In this document: positions 21,363 through 30,976 of the stretch, piece after piece
Layout of the letters: every line of letters starts with the position of its first letter
Position numbering within the stretch: the stretch's first letter is position 1
Source of the DNA: Cedecea davisae DSM 4568
Lineage (GTDB): Bacteria; Pseudomonadota; Gammaproteobacteria; Enterobacterales; Enterobacteriaceae
DNA: 64,000 nucleotides
Direction: 5' to 3'
Assembly: GCF_000412335.2 (NCBI RefSeq)
Contig: NZ_KE161030.1
Span: 3,199,900 to 3,263,899, forward strand
The notes under the pieces: generated by a model
The model's database searches: none
The model's input: only the letters and a program-made list of their open reading frames with translations
What the model was told of the DNA's origin: nothing
Position numbers and translations under genes: made by a program

Positions 21363-22672
21363 TATTCGGCCTCCAGAACCATAGCTGCCCCCAGCCCGCC
21401 CGCCGCACAGGCCGTAACCAGGCCAAAGCCGCCGCCGCGACGGCGCAGCTCGTGCAGAGTTTGAGTGATCATTCGCGCCCCGGTGGCAGCAAACGGATGA
21501 CCATAGGCAATAGACCCGCCCAGCACGTTGAATTTGGCATCGTCCACCTCGCCCGTGGCGTGGGCGCGCCCAAGCACGTTGCGGGCAAAGTTTTCGCTGG
21601 AAAGCATTTTCAAATTAGCCAGCGTCTGGGCGGCAAAAGCTTCATGCATATCAAACAAAGTGAGATCGTTTAGCGTGATCCCGGCGCGCTCCAGCGCCAG
21701 CGGCGTAGCCCATGCAGGGCCAAGAAGCATGTCCTGCCAGACATCGATAGCGGTAAATGCGTAGCTGCGCAGATAGCCTAACGGTTTAAGGCCGAGCTCT
21801 TTTGCGCGGGATTCAGTCATCAGGATGACCGCCGCCGCGCCGTCAGTAAGCGGCGTGCTGTTTGCTGCGGTTACCGTGCCGTGCTTGCGGTCAAAGGCCG
21901 GGCGCAGCTTCGCATAATCGGCAAGGCTCGAGCCTTTACGCACGTTGTTATCTTCGGCAAACGGCTGACGATAAGGCGGAATAAACGCGGTCATCACCTC
22001 TTCGGAGAGCTTACCTTCCTGCCAGGCCTGAGCGGCACGTTCGTGGGAACGGTGAGCCAGCGCGTCCTGTTGTTCGCGGGTAATGCCATGGGTTTTTGCC
22101 ATCTGCTCGGCGGTATCGCCCATCCGCAGGCCGGTTGAATACTCGGCAACAGCCGGAGGAACCGGGAGCAGGTCACGCGGGCGTAATTTGGAAAATAGTT
22201 TCAGGCGCTGGCCGAGGGTACGCGCTTTATTGGCATCCACTAAAGTACGGCCCAGCTTTTTACTCACCCCGATGGGCAACACGGATGAGGAGTCTGCGCC
22301 TCCGGCAATCCCGGCGCGAATGGTTCCGGCCATCAGGCTTTCAGCCACGTTTGCCACTGCCTGGAAGCTGGTCGCGCAGGCGCGGCTAACGCTGTAGGCG
22401 TCGGTATGCACGCTCATCCCCGTTCCGAGGACGATTTCACGGGCAATGTTCGGGGCTTCGGGCATCTGAACAACCTGGCCAAATACCAGTTGCTCAATGA
22501 CTTCCGGCGGGATTTCGCTGCGGGCCATCAACTCGCTGACCACCATATTGCCGAGATCGACGGCGGGTATGCCGTGAAAAGCCGTGGCCTGGCGGGCAAA
22601 CGGCGTACGTAAACCGCTAACAATGGCAATACGATCGCCCTGGCGGGTAATCAACGGCAGTGCCTGACTCAT
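21362..22672 (-). CDS. fadI: Acetyl-CoA acyltransferase FadI
   Basis: Thiolase subunit of the anaerobic fatty acid oxidation complex. The acyl-binding cysteine is in [11 protein letters not shown] (about residue 99) and the C-terminal catalytic motifs [10 protein letters not shown] and [13 protein letters not shown] are present. 436 residues as in E. coli. First gene of the fadIJ operon, with a FadR operator in its leader. Confidence 0.96.
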   Translation of the reverse strand: MSQALPLITRQGDRIAIVSGLRTPFARQATAFHGIPAVDLGNMVVSELMARSEIPPEVIEQLVFGQVVQMPEAPNIAREIVLGTGMSVHTDAYSVSRACATSFQAVANVAESLMAGTIRAGIAGGADSSSVLPIGVSKKLGRTLVDANKARTLGQRLKLFSKLRPRDLLPVPPAVAEYSTGLRMGDTAEQMAKTHGITREQQDALAHRSHERAAQAWQEGKLSEEVMTAFIPPYRQPFAEDNNVRKGSSLADYAKLRPAFDRKHGTVTAANSTPLTDGAAAVILMTESRAKELGLKPLGYLRSYAFTAIDVWQDMLLGPAWATPLALERAGITLNDLTLFDMHEAFAAQTLANLKMLSSENFARNVLGRAHATGEVDDAKFNVLGGSIAYGHPFAATGARMITQTLHELRRRGGGFGLVTACAAGGLGAAMVLEAE

Positions 22673-22710
22673 AACGCTCCCCTGCTAAAAAAAGTGAATA
22701 CAGACAAAAA

Positions 22711-22727
22711 AAGTGGTCTGACCTGAT
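22711..22727 (-). promoter_or_regulatory. Putative FadR operator of fadIJ
   Basis: AAGTGGTCTGACCTGAT matches the FadR consensus core TGGTCNGACC. It lies about 40-55 bp upstream of the fadI start, as expected for fatty-acid-responsive repression. Confidence 0.8.
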
Positions 22728-22807
22728 CACAGTCTTAACTAAAAATTCACATCCAGCCAACTGGCTGGCTAAAAAATTGGGAGAGGCGACACGAATTATT
22801 ACACAAC

Positions 22808-22837
22808 GAAAGAGAACGCCCTCGAAAATCGAGGGCG
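22808..22837 (-). terminator. yfcZ terminator
   Basis: A perfect 9-bp stem (CGCCCTCGA/TCGAGGGCG; 22817-22825 and 22829-22837) is followed on the minus strand by TTCTCTTT. It lies 12 bp downstream of yfcZ. Confidence 0.75.
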
Positions 22838-22849
22838 CAGAAGGAAGGA

Positions 22850-23134
22850 TTAACGCAGGCCGAGCTGGAAGATCATAGTTTCAGCCTGGCAGCTGAACAC
22901 GAAGTCGATATCCAGCTGCACGCCGTCAGCCACTTCGGTATAACGCGGGGTGATCTGGCAAGTTTCCGATTCCACTTCGCGGGCTTTGGCGGTTAACGCC
23001 GCCAGCACTTCGTCTGCCTGCTTTTTGTCAGCGAATACGCGGCTGTAGGTAGCGATGCAATCGGTGTTGTCGATAATGGAACCGACATCAATGCAGCAGC
23101 AAACTGGGGTTTCATCGGCGGTATTTTTACTCAT
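22850..23134 (-). CDS. yfcZ: YfcZ/YiiS family protein
   Basis: Small conserved enterobacterial protein of 94 residues without an assigned function. A run of three cysteines (PVCCCIDVG, about residues 10-18) is the family's most striking feature and suggests metal or redox chemistry, which is inference. The ATG at 23134 (MSKNTADE) gives the E. coli length; a GTG one codon before is possible. Divergent from fadL. Confidence 0.9.
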   Translation of the reverse strand: MSKNTADETPVCCCIDVGSIIDNTDCIATYSRVFADKKQADEVLAALTAKAREVESETCQITPRYTEVADGVQLDIDFVFSCQAETMIFQLGLR

Positions 23135-23384
23135 CACGCTTTCCTCTGTAGTGCAGCTTAAAATGGAGAATAGTTAAAATAATTGTCGTTATTTTACGCC
23201 CGCGGTTGTCTCTGCTCCAGTTGATAATTCTCACAAAGTCTACAAGTGACGGAAATCACACTTAAAAATGATCTAAAACAAATTACATCCCCCGTAAGGG
23301 GGGAAGTTCCCCGCGGTTTTGCCAACCAGATCTCGTTTTTAAGATCAAACTTGAAAAACTTTAGAAACAAACTTGCAACATCCT

Positions 23385-23401
23385 CTCTGGTCAGACCTAT
23401 A
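23385..23401 (+). promoter_or_regulatory. Putative FadR site 1 of fadL
   Basis: CTCTGGTCAGACCTATA matches the TGGTCNGACC core and the position of the first FadR site of E. coli fadL. It lies in the 376-bp yfcZ-fadL divergent gap, which otherwise shows only promoter-like AT-rich DNA. Confidence 0.8.
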
Positions 23402-23407
23402 CTCTCG

Positions 23408-23424
23408 CCACTGGTCTGATTTCT
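23408..23424 (+). promoter_or_regulatory. Putative FadR site 2 of fadL
   Basis: CCACTGGTCTGATTTCT is nearly the same as the second, weaker FadR site described for E. coli fadL. The pair is spaced by about 23 bp. Confidence 0.7.
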
Positions 23425-23510
23425 CTGTACCCGATCAGTCCCTACTATTCGCGCTCCTGTTACGGTACGTAACAATGTTTGCATAAAAATAAATCAATGA
23501 GGTTTTGGTC

Positions 23511-24839
23511 ATGAGCCAGAAAAACCTGTTTACAAAGTCAGCCCTCGCGGTTGCAGTGGCAATAGTCTCTTCCCAGGCTTACGCAGCCGGCTTTCAATTA
23601 AACGAGTTCTCTTCCTCTGGCCTTGGCCGAGCGTATTCGGGGGAAGGTGCAGTGGCGGATAATGCGGGTTCAGCAAGCCGCAACCCTGCAACAATTATGA
23701 TGTTTGACCGCCCGTCCCTCTCCGCTGGCGCCATCTTCGTTGACCCGGACGTAGATATCTCCGGTACCTCAAAAACCGGCAAAAGCACCGATGCAAAAAA
23801 CATCGCGCCGACCGCATGGGTGCCTAACCTGCACTTTGTCGCGCCGATTAACGACCAGTTCGGCTGGGGTGCATCCGTCACCTCTAACTACGGCCTGGCA
23901 ACCGAATACAACGACAACTACACCGCAGGTTCAATGGGCGGAACGACCGACCTGACCACCCTCAACCTGAACCTGAGCGGCGCTTACCGCCTGAACAGCA
24001 ACTGGAGCTTCGGCCTCGGTTTTGACGCGGTATACGCTAAAGCGAAGATTGAGCGTTACGCAGGTGACCTGCCGCAGCTTATCGCTGGTAACCCAGCCGC
24101 ACCGCTGACCCCGGCACAGCGTCAAGCCATCGGCAGCATTCCTGCTGATACCCAGATTGCTCATCTGAAGGGCGATAAATGGGGCTTCGGCTGGAACGCA
24201 GGTATCCTTTATGAAATTGATAAAGACAACCGCTACGGCTTCACCTATCGCTCAGAAGTAAAAGTAGACTTCGACGGCGACTATAAGAGCAGCCTGCCTG
24301 CGGCCTATAACCCGTTGCTGTCTAACTTTGGCCTACCGTCTGGCACCAACGGCGCAACCGTACCGGGCTCTCTGAGCCTGCATCTGCCGGAAATGTGGGA
24401 GCTGTCTGGTTACAATAAAGTGGCACCGAAATGGGCCGTCCACTATAGTCTGACCTACACCAGCTGGAGCCAGTTCCAGGAGCTGAAAGCGACCGGCAAC
24501 AACGGCCAGACGCTGTTCTATAAAGAAGAAGGCTTTAAAGATGCTTACCGCATCGCGCTGGGCACCACCTACTTCATGGACGATAACTGGACCTTCCGCA
24601 CCGGTATCGCCTTCGATGACAGCCCGGTTCCGGCCGACAAGCGTTCCATCTCCATTCCGGACCAGGATCGTCTGTGGCTGAGCGCCGGTACGACTTATGC
24701 GTTTAACAAAGACGCATCCGTAGATGTGGGTGTTTCCTACATGCACGGCCAGAAAGTGACTATCGAAGAAGGCCCATACACCTTCAAATCTGAAGGTAAA
24801 GCCTGGCTGTACGGCGCTAACTTCAACTACGCGTTCTAA
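23511..24839 (+). CDS. fadL: Long-chain fatty acid outer-membrane transporter FadL
   Basis: Fourteen-stranded beta-barrel with a hatch that brings long-chain fatty acids across the outer membrane. Signal peptide about residues 1-26 ending AYA-AGF; the mature N-terminus [28 protein letters not shown] is the conserved hatch. It ends in FNYAF, the C-terminal aromatic needed for barrel insertion. The ATG at 23511 (MSQKNLF) was preferred over a TTG two codons upstream. 442 residues, four fewer than E. coli, with the difference in the external loop near residue 190. Confidence 0.96.
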   Translation: MSQKNLFTKSALAVAVAIVSSQAYAAGFQLNEFSSSGLGRAYSGEGAVADNAGSASRNPATIMMFDRPSLSAGAIFVDPDVDISGTSKTGKSTDAKNIAPTAWVPNLHFVAPINDQFGWGASVTSNYGLATEYNDNYTAGSMGGTTDLTTLNLNLSGAYRLNSNWSFGLGFDAVYAKAKIERYAGDLPQLIAGNPAAPLTPAQRQAIGSIPADTQIAHLKGDKWGFGWNAGILYEIDKDNRYGFTYRSEVKVDFDGDYKSSLPAAYNPLLSNFGLPSGTNGATVPGSLSLHLPEMWELSGYNKVAPKWAVHYSLTYTSWSQFQELKATGNNGQTLFYKEEGFKDAYRIALGTTYFMDDNWTFRTGIAFDDSPVPADKRSISIPDQDRLWLSAGTTYAFNKDASVDVGVSYMHGQKVTIEEGPYTFKSEGKAWLYGANFNYAF

Positions 24840-24858
24840 GTTACCGCCCCGAAAAGCA

Positions 24859-24888
24859 AACCGCCTTCATCACGAAGGCGGTTTTTTT
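24859..24888. terminator. Bidirectional terminator, fadL and metal ATPase operon
   Basis: A 10-bp stem (AACCGCCTTC/GAAGGCGGTT) with a 4-5 nt loop is followed by seven Ts on the + strand. It overlaps the stop codon of the convergent ATPase gene and can serve both. Confidence 0.85.
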
Positions 24889-26791
24889 ATTTCTGCTCGC
24901 TCAACTTCTCTTCAAACCGCAATAACCTTCCCGCGTTGCCCAGCACCAGCAGCGTGCTGAGATTATGCAGCAGCGCAGCAACCACCGCGCCGGAAGCGCC
25001 GAGCCAGCCGAAAGCGGCCATCGCCACAATAGCCAGCGTCCAGCCCAGCCCGATAAACACGTTCACCTGCAAAGTGCGGCGGCAGCGGCGGCTTAAACGA
25101 ACGCAGGTGCCGAGCCGACGTAAATCACTGCCGATGAGCACGATATCCGCCGACGACATAGCAATGTCTGACCCACCCGCGCCCATCGCCACACCGACCA
25201 CTCCTGCCTTGAGCGCCAGCGAATCGTTGATGCCGTCGCCGATAACCATTGGCCGGTAACCGCTATCAATTTGCTGTTTAACCTGGTTGAGCTTGTCCGC
25301 AGGCAGCGCTCCGGCAATAACATCCGTTATCCCCACGCTGCGGGCGATACGATCGGCAACGGACTGACGGTCGCCGGTCAGCAGCAGTTGGCGGTTCAGG
25401 CCAAGTTCCCGCAGCTCGGCCATTGCCGTTGCGGCCTCACCGCGCAGGCTATCGGCCAGCAGCAGCCAGCCAAGGAAACGGCCTTCCAGCGCCAGGCCAA
25501 CTACCGGCCCATCGTGTTCCGGCACTTCCGGCAAGTCTGCGACGCTCGTTGTCAACAGTTCTGGCCTGCCGAGCACGGCTTCGCCCTGCGGCGTTGCGGC
25601 AGAGACGCCCAACCCCTGAAGCTCACGCACGTTTTCCAGCGGCAGCCACTCTTCACGCGGGGCGATATCGCTCAGGGCACGGCTTACCGGGTGGTTGCTG
25701 GTTGCGCCCAGGCTGGCGGCAAGCGCCTTCAGCTGCTGCTGAGTCACGCCGTCTGCCGGAGCCAGCGCCTCCAGCTGTAGTTTGCCATGGGTCAGGGTGC
25801 CGGTCTTATCGACCACCACGGCGTTAACTTCCGCCAGCTCCTCAAGGAATGCCGCGCCACGGATTAGAATGCCGTGGCGGGCGGCCACCGTTAACCCTGC
25901 AATAGAAGAAGCCGGGGCGGAAAGCACCAAAGCACACGGGCAGGCGGCGACCAGCACGGCCAGCATCGCCTGAGCGTCCTGGGTCAGAAACCAGGTGCTG
26001 GCGGCAATCATCAAAACCAGCAGTAAATAACGGGCAGCATGTCGCTCCAGCAGCCGGGTAATCGGCGGGCTTGCCTGCTCGGCGCTTTGCATCAGGGCAA
26101 TGACTCTTCCGAGCGTGGAGGTTTCACCGGTACGCGTTACCCGCACGCGCAGCAGCCCGTCAAAGTTAATGGCCCCGCCGTACACTTCGCTGCCCGGTTC
26201 AACCTCCTGCGGCACCGACTCGCCGGTAATCGGCGCGGTATCCAGGCTGGCTTTGCCCTCCAGCACCAGCCCGTCCGCGGGAATATGGTCTCCGGCCCGG
26301 ACTTCTACTACGTCGCCGGGCTGTAAATCGTGGTTGTCGATATCGTGCAGATTGCCTTCGCCATCAACGCGCCGCGCCCGGCTTCGGGTCAGCTTGCTCA
26401 GCGCTTCTATAGCCTCCTGAGAACCAATCACGCTGCGCTCTTCAAGAATATGGCCGACAATCATAATCAGCGGCAGCAGCGCGGCGGTGAGCAGGTCGCC
26501 GGTTGCCCACGCCCCGAGCAAAGCCAGGGCAATAAGCTGGTCGGTCAGGCCGTGCAGGCTGGGGTAACGCAGGCTGTGCCAGGCGTGGCGCAGCACCGGC
26601 ACGGCAACCACCAGCGATGCGGCTCCCAGCAGCAAATCGGCCACCGCAACCTGCTCCGGGGCCAGCCAGCGCCAAAGAAGCCCGAGGATCAGCGCCCCGC
26701 TGGCTATCAGTGCCAGCAATAACTGGCGGGTAATATGCCGCTGCTCCTGGCGCGTCAGCGCGCCACCCGGCTGTGCAGATGAGGTGCTCAT
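24887..26791 (-). CDS. P1B-type heavy-metal translocating ATPase
   Basis: Metal-transporting P-type ATPase, 634 residues. Actuator motif TGES at 189-192, membrane CPC metal site at 284-286 (ACPCALVLSAP), phosphorylation site DKTGT at 328-332, HP locus SNHP near 365-368, TGDR at 472 and GDGIND at 518-523. Hydrophobic segments occur at about 22-44, 48-68, 84-115, 255-290 and in the last 60 residues. There is no N-terminal HMA domain and no Cys-rich tail, so it is shorter than CopA or ZntA. CPC is compatible with copper, zinc or cadmium; the direction and metal cannot be read. Last gene of a four-gene operon, overlapping the upstream SPFH gene by 4 bp. Confidence 0.9.
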   Translation of the reverse strand: MSTSSAQPGGALTRQEQRHITRQLLLALIASGALILGLLWRWLAPEQVAVADLLLGAASLVVAVPVLRHAWHSLRYPSLHGLTDQLIALALLGAWATGDLLTAALLPLIMIVGHILEERSVIGSQEAIEALSKLTRSRARRVDGEGNLHDIDNHDLQPGDVVEVRAGDHIPADGLVLEGKASLDTAPITGESVPQEVEPGSEVYGGAINFDGLLRVRVTRTGETSTLGRVIALMQSAEQASPPITRLLERHAARYLLLVLMIAASTWFLTQDAQAMLAVLVAACPCALVLSAPASSIAGLTVAARHGILIRGAAFLEELAEVNAVVVDKTGTLTHGKLQLEALAPADGVTQQQLKALAASLGATSNHPVSRALSDIAPREEWLPLENVRELQGLGVSAATPQGEAVLGRPELLTTSVADLPEVPEHDGPVVGLALEGRFLGWLLLADSLRGEAATAMAELRELGLNRQLLLTGDRQSVADRIARSVGITDVIAGALPADKLNQVKQQIDSGYRPMVIGDGINDSLALKAGVVGVAMGAGGSDIAMSSADIVLIGSDLRRLGTCVRLSRRCRRTLQVNVFIGLGWTLAIVAMAAFGWLGASGAVVAALLHNLSTLLVLGNAGRLLRFEEKLSEQK

Positions 26792-27840
26792 GGTGTGGAA
26801 TTATCCTTTTGCTCAACGCCCTGCAGGATCAGGTGGGCATCATCCTGCGGCGACACGGTGACCACCGATCCCGCTTTAGACAGGATCTCAGCGATCCGCT
26901 GACGATAAATCCTGCCCATTAAATCCGGATCGTCACGGTTATTAGCCAGATGGGCAATTGTCGCGGTATCCGACTGCGCTTTTGCCACGCTTTCCTGAGC
27001 CTTAGCCTGGGCGGTCTGCCGGAGCTGATCCGCCTGTTGCACGGCTTTCTGCCGGGTGAGCGAGGCGTCGCTCTGAGCGGTGGCGATAGCTTTAGAGGCC
27101 TGCTGGCTGGCGGTCAAAACCGCATTGAAGGCGGCAACCGTGGCAACCGGCAGCGCCGACTGAACCGTGACCCGTTCAAGCGTGATGCCTGCATCGCTAC
27201 CGGACTGCTGAAGGCGCAGCAGATTTTGCTCAATATTATGCTGCACGTCGCTGCGCAATTGTTCGCGCTGTTGGGCAACGTTCATATCATTACCGGGCAT
27301 TTCCGGGCGAGCGACCAGAATGGTGTCCAGATCGCGTGAGGCACAAACGGCAACCGCCGCGCGCTCTACCAGCCTGTCGAGCAGCGGCAGAACGTGTTTC
27401 CCCTGGAGCACATACGCCATCGGCGTTCTGACCCGGTAAAACACGCTGATATCCAACTGCACCACGCCCGCATCTCCGGTCAGCAAGAAGCCGGAACCGG
27501 CAATCGCATCGCTGGCCGGGCCGCCGTTAATATCGAGGCTTTGCGCGTCCGATGAGCGCAGCAGCGCGGTAACCCGATGCTCAATCACCCGGTCGGCCCC
27601 CGGAACCATCACCACGTCGTTAATCGGCGAAGGCCAGGCCAGCAGCAGGCCCGGCTCGGCCACCCGCTGTTCGGCACCGAAACTTAGCACCACCGCTCTG
27701 CTTCCCGGGGGAATTTCCCGCACGTTCGAAAACAGCCATGCCGCGGCGGCGAATAACGTCAATACAAATATCGCGATAAACGCCAGCCGGATCGACTGCG
27801 TCCATGGCCCGTTCGGCGGGAGTTTTTGCCGTTCCGTCAT
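26788..27840 (-). CDS. SPFH/band-7 membrane protein (HflC/HflK-like), third of the operon
   Basis: 350 residues: one membrane segment at about 17-38, then an SPFH/band-7 domain beginning IPPGSRAVVLSFG (about 44-56) and a long Ala/Gln-rich coiled coil near 240-300. SPFH proteins form large ring- or cage-like membrane assemblies; HflK/HflC cage the FtsH protease (known for those homologues). This gene is not the hflKC locus, which lies near miaA-hflX in enterics. It overlaps its neighbours by 4 bp on both sides (ATGA). A role in organising the ATPase or a membrane microdomain is inference. Confidence 0.8.
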   Translation of the reverse strand: MTERQKLPPNGPWTQSIRLAFIAIFVLTLFAAAAWLFSNVREIPPGSRAVVLSFGAEQRVAEPGLLLAWPSPINDVVMVPGADRVIEHRVTALLRSSDAQSLDINGGPASDAIAGSGFLLTGDAGVVQLDISVFYRVRTPMAYVLQGKHVLPLLDRLVERAAVAVCASRDLDTILVARPEMPGNDMNVAQQREQLRSDVQHNIEQNLLRLQQSGSDAGITLERVTVQSALPVATVAAFNAVLTASQQASKAIATAQSDASLTRQKAVQQADQLRQTAQAKAQESVAKAQSDTATIAHLANNRDDPDLMGRIYRQRIAEILSKAGSVVTVSPQDDAHLILQGVEQKDNSTP

Positions 27841-28847
27841 GGCTTCTTGTCCGCCGCTTTATCCAGCTGCGGGCCTTCAACCAGCAGGCTGAACGGTTTC
27901 GCATCGGTGCGCAGAACCAGCCGGGTTTGTGCATTCACCATGCCGCTGAGGGCGTCAATCTGGCGCAGCAGGCTATAAAGCTGCGGCGCGCTTTCATAAG
28001 CCTTGCCGTAAATAGCCGCCGTTTGTACCTGAGCCTGAGCCTCAATATCCGCAGCCTTCACCGAGGCCTCGGCTTCGGTAATACGCGCATCACGATCGGC
28101 AGCAGAACGGATCTCAGCCGCAGCGCGCTTCCCTTCCGCCGTTCTTTCTATAGCAATAGTTTCACGCTCGGCGCGCATCCGGTCGACGGTGGCATTCAGC
28201 GTTACCGCGGGTAATGTCAGGCGCTCTGTCCCCATCTGCACCAGCCGGATGCCGTAGCTTTGCAGCAGCGGCTGGCTGATTTGCTGCTGCAAGTGCGATT
28301 CAAACGCCACCAGCTGGACCTGCTTGCCGTCGGTATTGACCAGCTGTGAGAGGGTAAAGCCGCTGGCCGTGGTTTCCAGCGCCGAACCGAGGTAGGTACG
28401 GATCTGGCGAGCGGCTTCATCAGGCTGGTTTTGCACCGCACGCATAAAGCGCTGAACGTGCTCGGGGGTATTATCCACCTCCCAAACCGCATAAGACTGG
28501 ACGATTATCCGCAGCCCGTCTCGCGTGCCTACGTCCTGCAGGCCGCTCGAGGTGGTACGCAGGCGCAAATCAACCACCGTGGCGGTTTCAAAAGGTGCAG
28601 GCAAGCGCCAGGCAAGCCCCGGCTCAAGCAGCACGCGCACCGGCTTGCCGAAGCGGGTAATCACCAGTGACTCGCCGGAGCGTACCTGCACCAGGCTGGC
28701 AGCGGTGAGCAGAATAAGCACCAGCAACGCGGCGGCGGCAATGCGTTTCCCCATCCCTTTTTTGCCGCCTTCCGGGGCGGAAGAGTGGTTATGGCCGCAG
28801 CCACTACCGTGAGAATGATGATGTCCATGAGAATGTGAGTGGCTCAC
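27837..28847 (-). CDS. SPFH/band-7 protein with His-rich N-terminus, second of the operon
   Basis: 336 residues, HflC/HflK-like. Residues 3-21 hold nine histidines and one cysteine (starting MSHSHSHGHHHSHG), followed by a membrane segment at about 36-55, the SPFH domain (from VRSGESLVITRFGKPV, about 55) and an Ala/Glu/Arg-rich coiled coil (about 215-285). Histidine clusters of this kind bind zinc, nickel, cobalt or copper in other proteins. Placed beside a metal ATPase, the tail suggests metal capture on the cytoplasmic face; that is inference. Overlaps both neighbours by 4 bp. Confidence 0.8.
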   Translation of the reverse strand: MSHSHSHGHHHSHGSGCGHNHSSAPEGGKKGMGKRIAAAALLVLILLTAASLVQVRSGESLVITRFGKPVRVLLEPGLAWRLPAPFETATVVDLRLRTTSSGLQDVGTRDGLRIIVQSYAVWEVDNTPEHVQRFMRAVQNQPDEAARQIRTYLGSALETTASGFTLSQLVNTDGKQVQLVAFESHLQQQISQPLLQSYGIRLVQMGTERLTLPAVTLNATVDRMRAERETIAIERTAEGKRAAAEIRSAADRDARITEAEASVKAADIEAQAQVQTAAIYGKAYESAPQLYSLLRQIDALSGMVNAQTRLVLRTDAKPFSLLVEGPQLDKAADKKP

Positions 28848-30847
28848 CGGGAAGGCTCCTGTGCGGGTTTTACTGGCGCATCGCGCCGGGCTGCGTCATT
28901 CAGGGAAGGAAATTCACGAAGGTCGAGCGTTGGCGACGAACCTGCGCCGATCCGCTGGTCGATAACCAGCAGCGGGCGGCCGCTAAGCGTGAGCTGGAGT
29001 TGTTTAAACCACAGCTCGTCGATAAAGACCTGCCCGGCCTGCTGATAAGCATTTTTCTCGGCGGCAAAGCGCACCGCTGTCGCCCTGGCAAGGCTGAGCG
29101 CCTCCGTGGCGTTAATTTTCGCCGTATCCTGGCGCACGGCGGCGTTGGTTGCGGCAAGCGCGGCTTTTTCTGCGGCACTGCCCTGCTCCCGGAGGATCAG
29201 CGACTGGGCGGCAATTTGCGCGGCCTGTACGCCGTGGAACGCGTCCGCCGCACCCGCCGGTGGATGAATAGCTTCAACAACCGTGGAAAGAATTTCGACG
29301 CCGCTGCCCAGGCTATCAAGCTGCTGCTGGACGGCGCGATTTATCTGCGCGGCTAAATCGTCACGACGCTCGCTCAGCACATCGTCAAGCGTGAGCGAAG
29401 AAAACTGATGCACCAGCACCTGATTGGCGGTGCTGCGCACCAGTTCGGCAAGATTGGCCGAGCGGTAGGTTGCCGCCAGAGCTGCTTTATCCGTCAGGCC
29501 GATGCGCCACATAAAACGCACGTCGCTGTTAACGATTTGCAGGCTTTGCTGGTCGCCACTCTGGCTGGCGATTATCTGCGCCTTATCGAAATTGTGGGTC
29601 GCATCCCACAGGCGGTCTGCGCTGGCCGGAGCCGGCCCTTCGGCGTCCACCAGCGGAGAGGCTTTCTGAGTCGCAGGGTCTTCCCCGGCTGCCAGCTCGT
29701 GCACCTGACCATTTTCGGTCAGCAGCACCCGGCCAAACGGCCACGGCATGCCGACGTGCAGGCCCGGTTCCAGCACCGCCACCGACCGGCCAAAGCGTTC
29801 ATAGACCCCGCGCTGGGTAGCGGAGATTTGCTGTAGCCCGGTCAGCAGCCAGCCACAGAGCAGCATCAGCGCCAGCATCGGGAAAAAGGCGCGCCGTAAA
29901 ACGGTAAACGCCCACACCTGACGCAGGTCGATGCCGAAGCGCTGGTGAAGTTCCTGCTGCAAAAAACGCAGCGGGCGCGGCGGCCAGCTAAGCTGTGCAG
30001 CAAGCTGGCTTTTGGGAATAAGCTTTGGTTCGGCGGAACCATCCCCCGGCGGTGCAAACAGGGAAAACAGACCCCGCAGCATAAACTCGAGCGCCGCCAG
30101 GCCAACCAGCAGCGCGGGCAGGTTTATCACCAGCGAGCTGTTGAGCTGCGGCCAGATAAACGCGGGCAACGTCAGGAGTTGTACCGCCATGACAAGGCGC
30201 AGTACCGGCGCAATCTGCCCGGCCTCCGGCGAAGCTTCTTTTGCCATAGCGCTGAGGTGCCGCTCGGCAACCAGCGCGGTGAAGATAGCCGCAGCCAGGC
30301 AGCCAACGGCTATCCAGCGGTTATTATCGGCCGCAAGAGGAACGTAGCTGCTGCTCCAGCCGCACAGCGCGATATAAATCGTCAGCGCGGCAAGCGAGCC
30401 GGACCAGATCCCCTCGGCCTTGAAAAAGTTTTCGATGCGGCGGAAATTCAGCGGCACGGAGGCGGTAAACCAGCGGGCTAAGGCTCCCGGCGGCGGCTCC
30501 GCTTCCGGGGTTTGTGGCTCGGGCGGCGGCGAAAATTTTGCGCTGCGCCACAGGCAAATACGCTGGGCCGCATGCAGCGAAATAACCAGCAACAATAGCG
30601 CGGCGGCGTTGCTGCACAGCAGAGGAACCCAGCGCGAGGCGGGTTCCAGCAGGCTGATGGTCAGCGCCAGCATAAGCATCATAAACAGCGGAATAGCCAG
30701 CACGAACACGACCCGCGCAAGGAGTCGGGCTTGCCCGGACGCCAGCGAATAACGCGCGGGAAGCGCAGGCGGCAGCAGTTCAGCTTCAGGTATCTGGGAA
30801 GGCGGCATGGTCTTAAAAGGATAAGGTGCACAAGAGTTGTGCAGCAT
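28844..30847 (-). CDS. Large SPFH/band-7 protein with extra multi-pass N-terminal domain, first of the operon
   Basis: 667 residues. The N-terminal half is unusual for this family: hydrophobic segments at about 42-67, 74-94, 149-165, 178-194, 215-233, 240-260 and 319-337. The last of these leads straight into an HflK-like SPFH domain (ISATQRGVYERFGRSV, about 341-356), followed by a coiled coil (about 520-610). So an HflK-like protein is fused to a six-helix membrane module of unknown role. The first ATG (30847) and a second at residue 14 (30808) are both possible; neither has a clear ribosome site. First gene of the operon, 129 bp after mlaA ends. Confidence 0.75.
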   Translation of the reverse strand: MLHNSCAPYPFKTMPPSQIPEAELLPPALPARYSLASGQARLLARVVFVLAIPLFMMLMLALTISLLEPASRWVPLLCSNAAALLLLVISLHAAQRICLWRSAKFSPPPEPQTPEAEPPPGALARWFTASVPLNFRRIENFFKAEGIWSGSLAALTIYIALCGWSSSYVPLAADNNRWIAVGCLAAAIFTALVAERHLSAMAKEASPEAGQIAPVLRLVMAVQLLTLPAFIWPQLNSSLVINLPALLVGLAALEFMLRGLFSLFAPPGDGSAEPKLIPKSQLAAQLSWPPRPLRFLQQELHQRFGIDLRQVWAFTVLRRAFFPMLALMLLCGWLLTGLQQISATQRGVYERFGRSVAVLEPGLHVGMPWPFGRVLLTENGQVHELAAGEDPATQKASPLVDAEGPAPASADRLWDATHNFDKAQIIASQSGDQQSLQIVNSDVRFMWRIGLTDKAALAATYRSANLAELVRSTANQVLVHQFSSLTLDDVLSERRDDLAAQINRAVQQQLDSLGSGVEILSTVVEAIHPPAGAADAFHGVQAAQIAAQSLILREQGSAAEKAALAATNAAVRQDTAKINATEALSLARATAVRFAAEKNAYQQAGQVFIDELWFKQLQLTLSGRPLLVIDQRIGAGSSPTLDLREFPSLNDAARRDAPVKPAQEPSR

Positions 30848-30932
30848 TTTCAGGTTGTTACCTTATAACATACCAACACAAAATGCTGATGGGTAAAGAT
30901 GTGTCAATTTATGTCGTTCTGATGACAATAAA

Positions 30933-30957
30933 AAAGCGAGCAACCGGTGCTCGCTTT
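30933..30957 (-). terminator. mlaA terminator
   Basis: On the minus strand the stem AAAGCGAGC/GCTCGCTTT with a 7-nt loop is followed by a run of Ts. It ends the ccm-mlaA unit and separates it from the SPFH/ATPase operon on the same strand. Confidence 0.8.
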
Positions 30958-30976
30958 CTCCTTGCCATCGCCTCGT

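Noticed and set aside
26788-28847. The two smaller SPFH genes as the housekeeping hflK and hflC
   Set aside because: The hflKC pair belongs to the miaA-hfq-hflX locus; these proteins have unusual N-termini, are in reverse context and are coupled to a metal ATPase.
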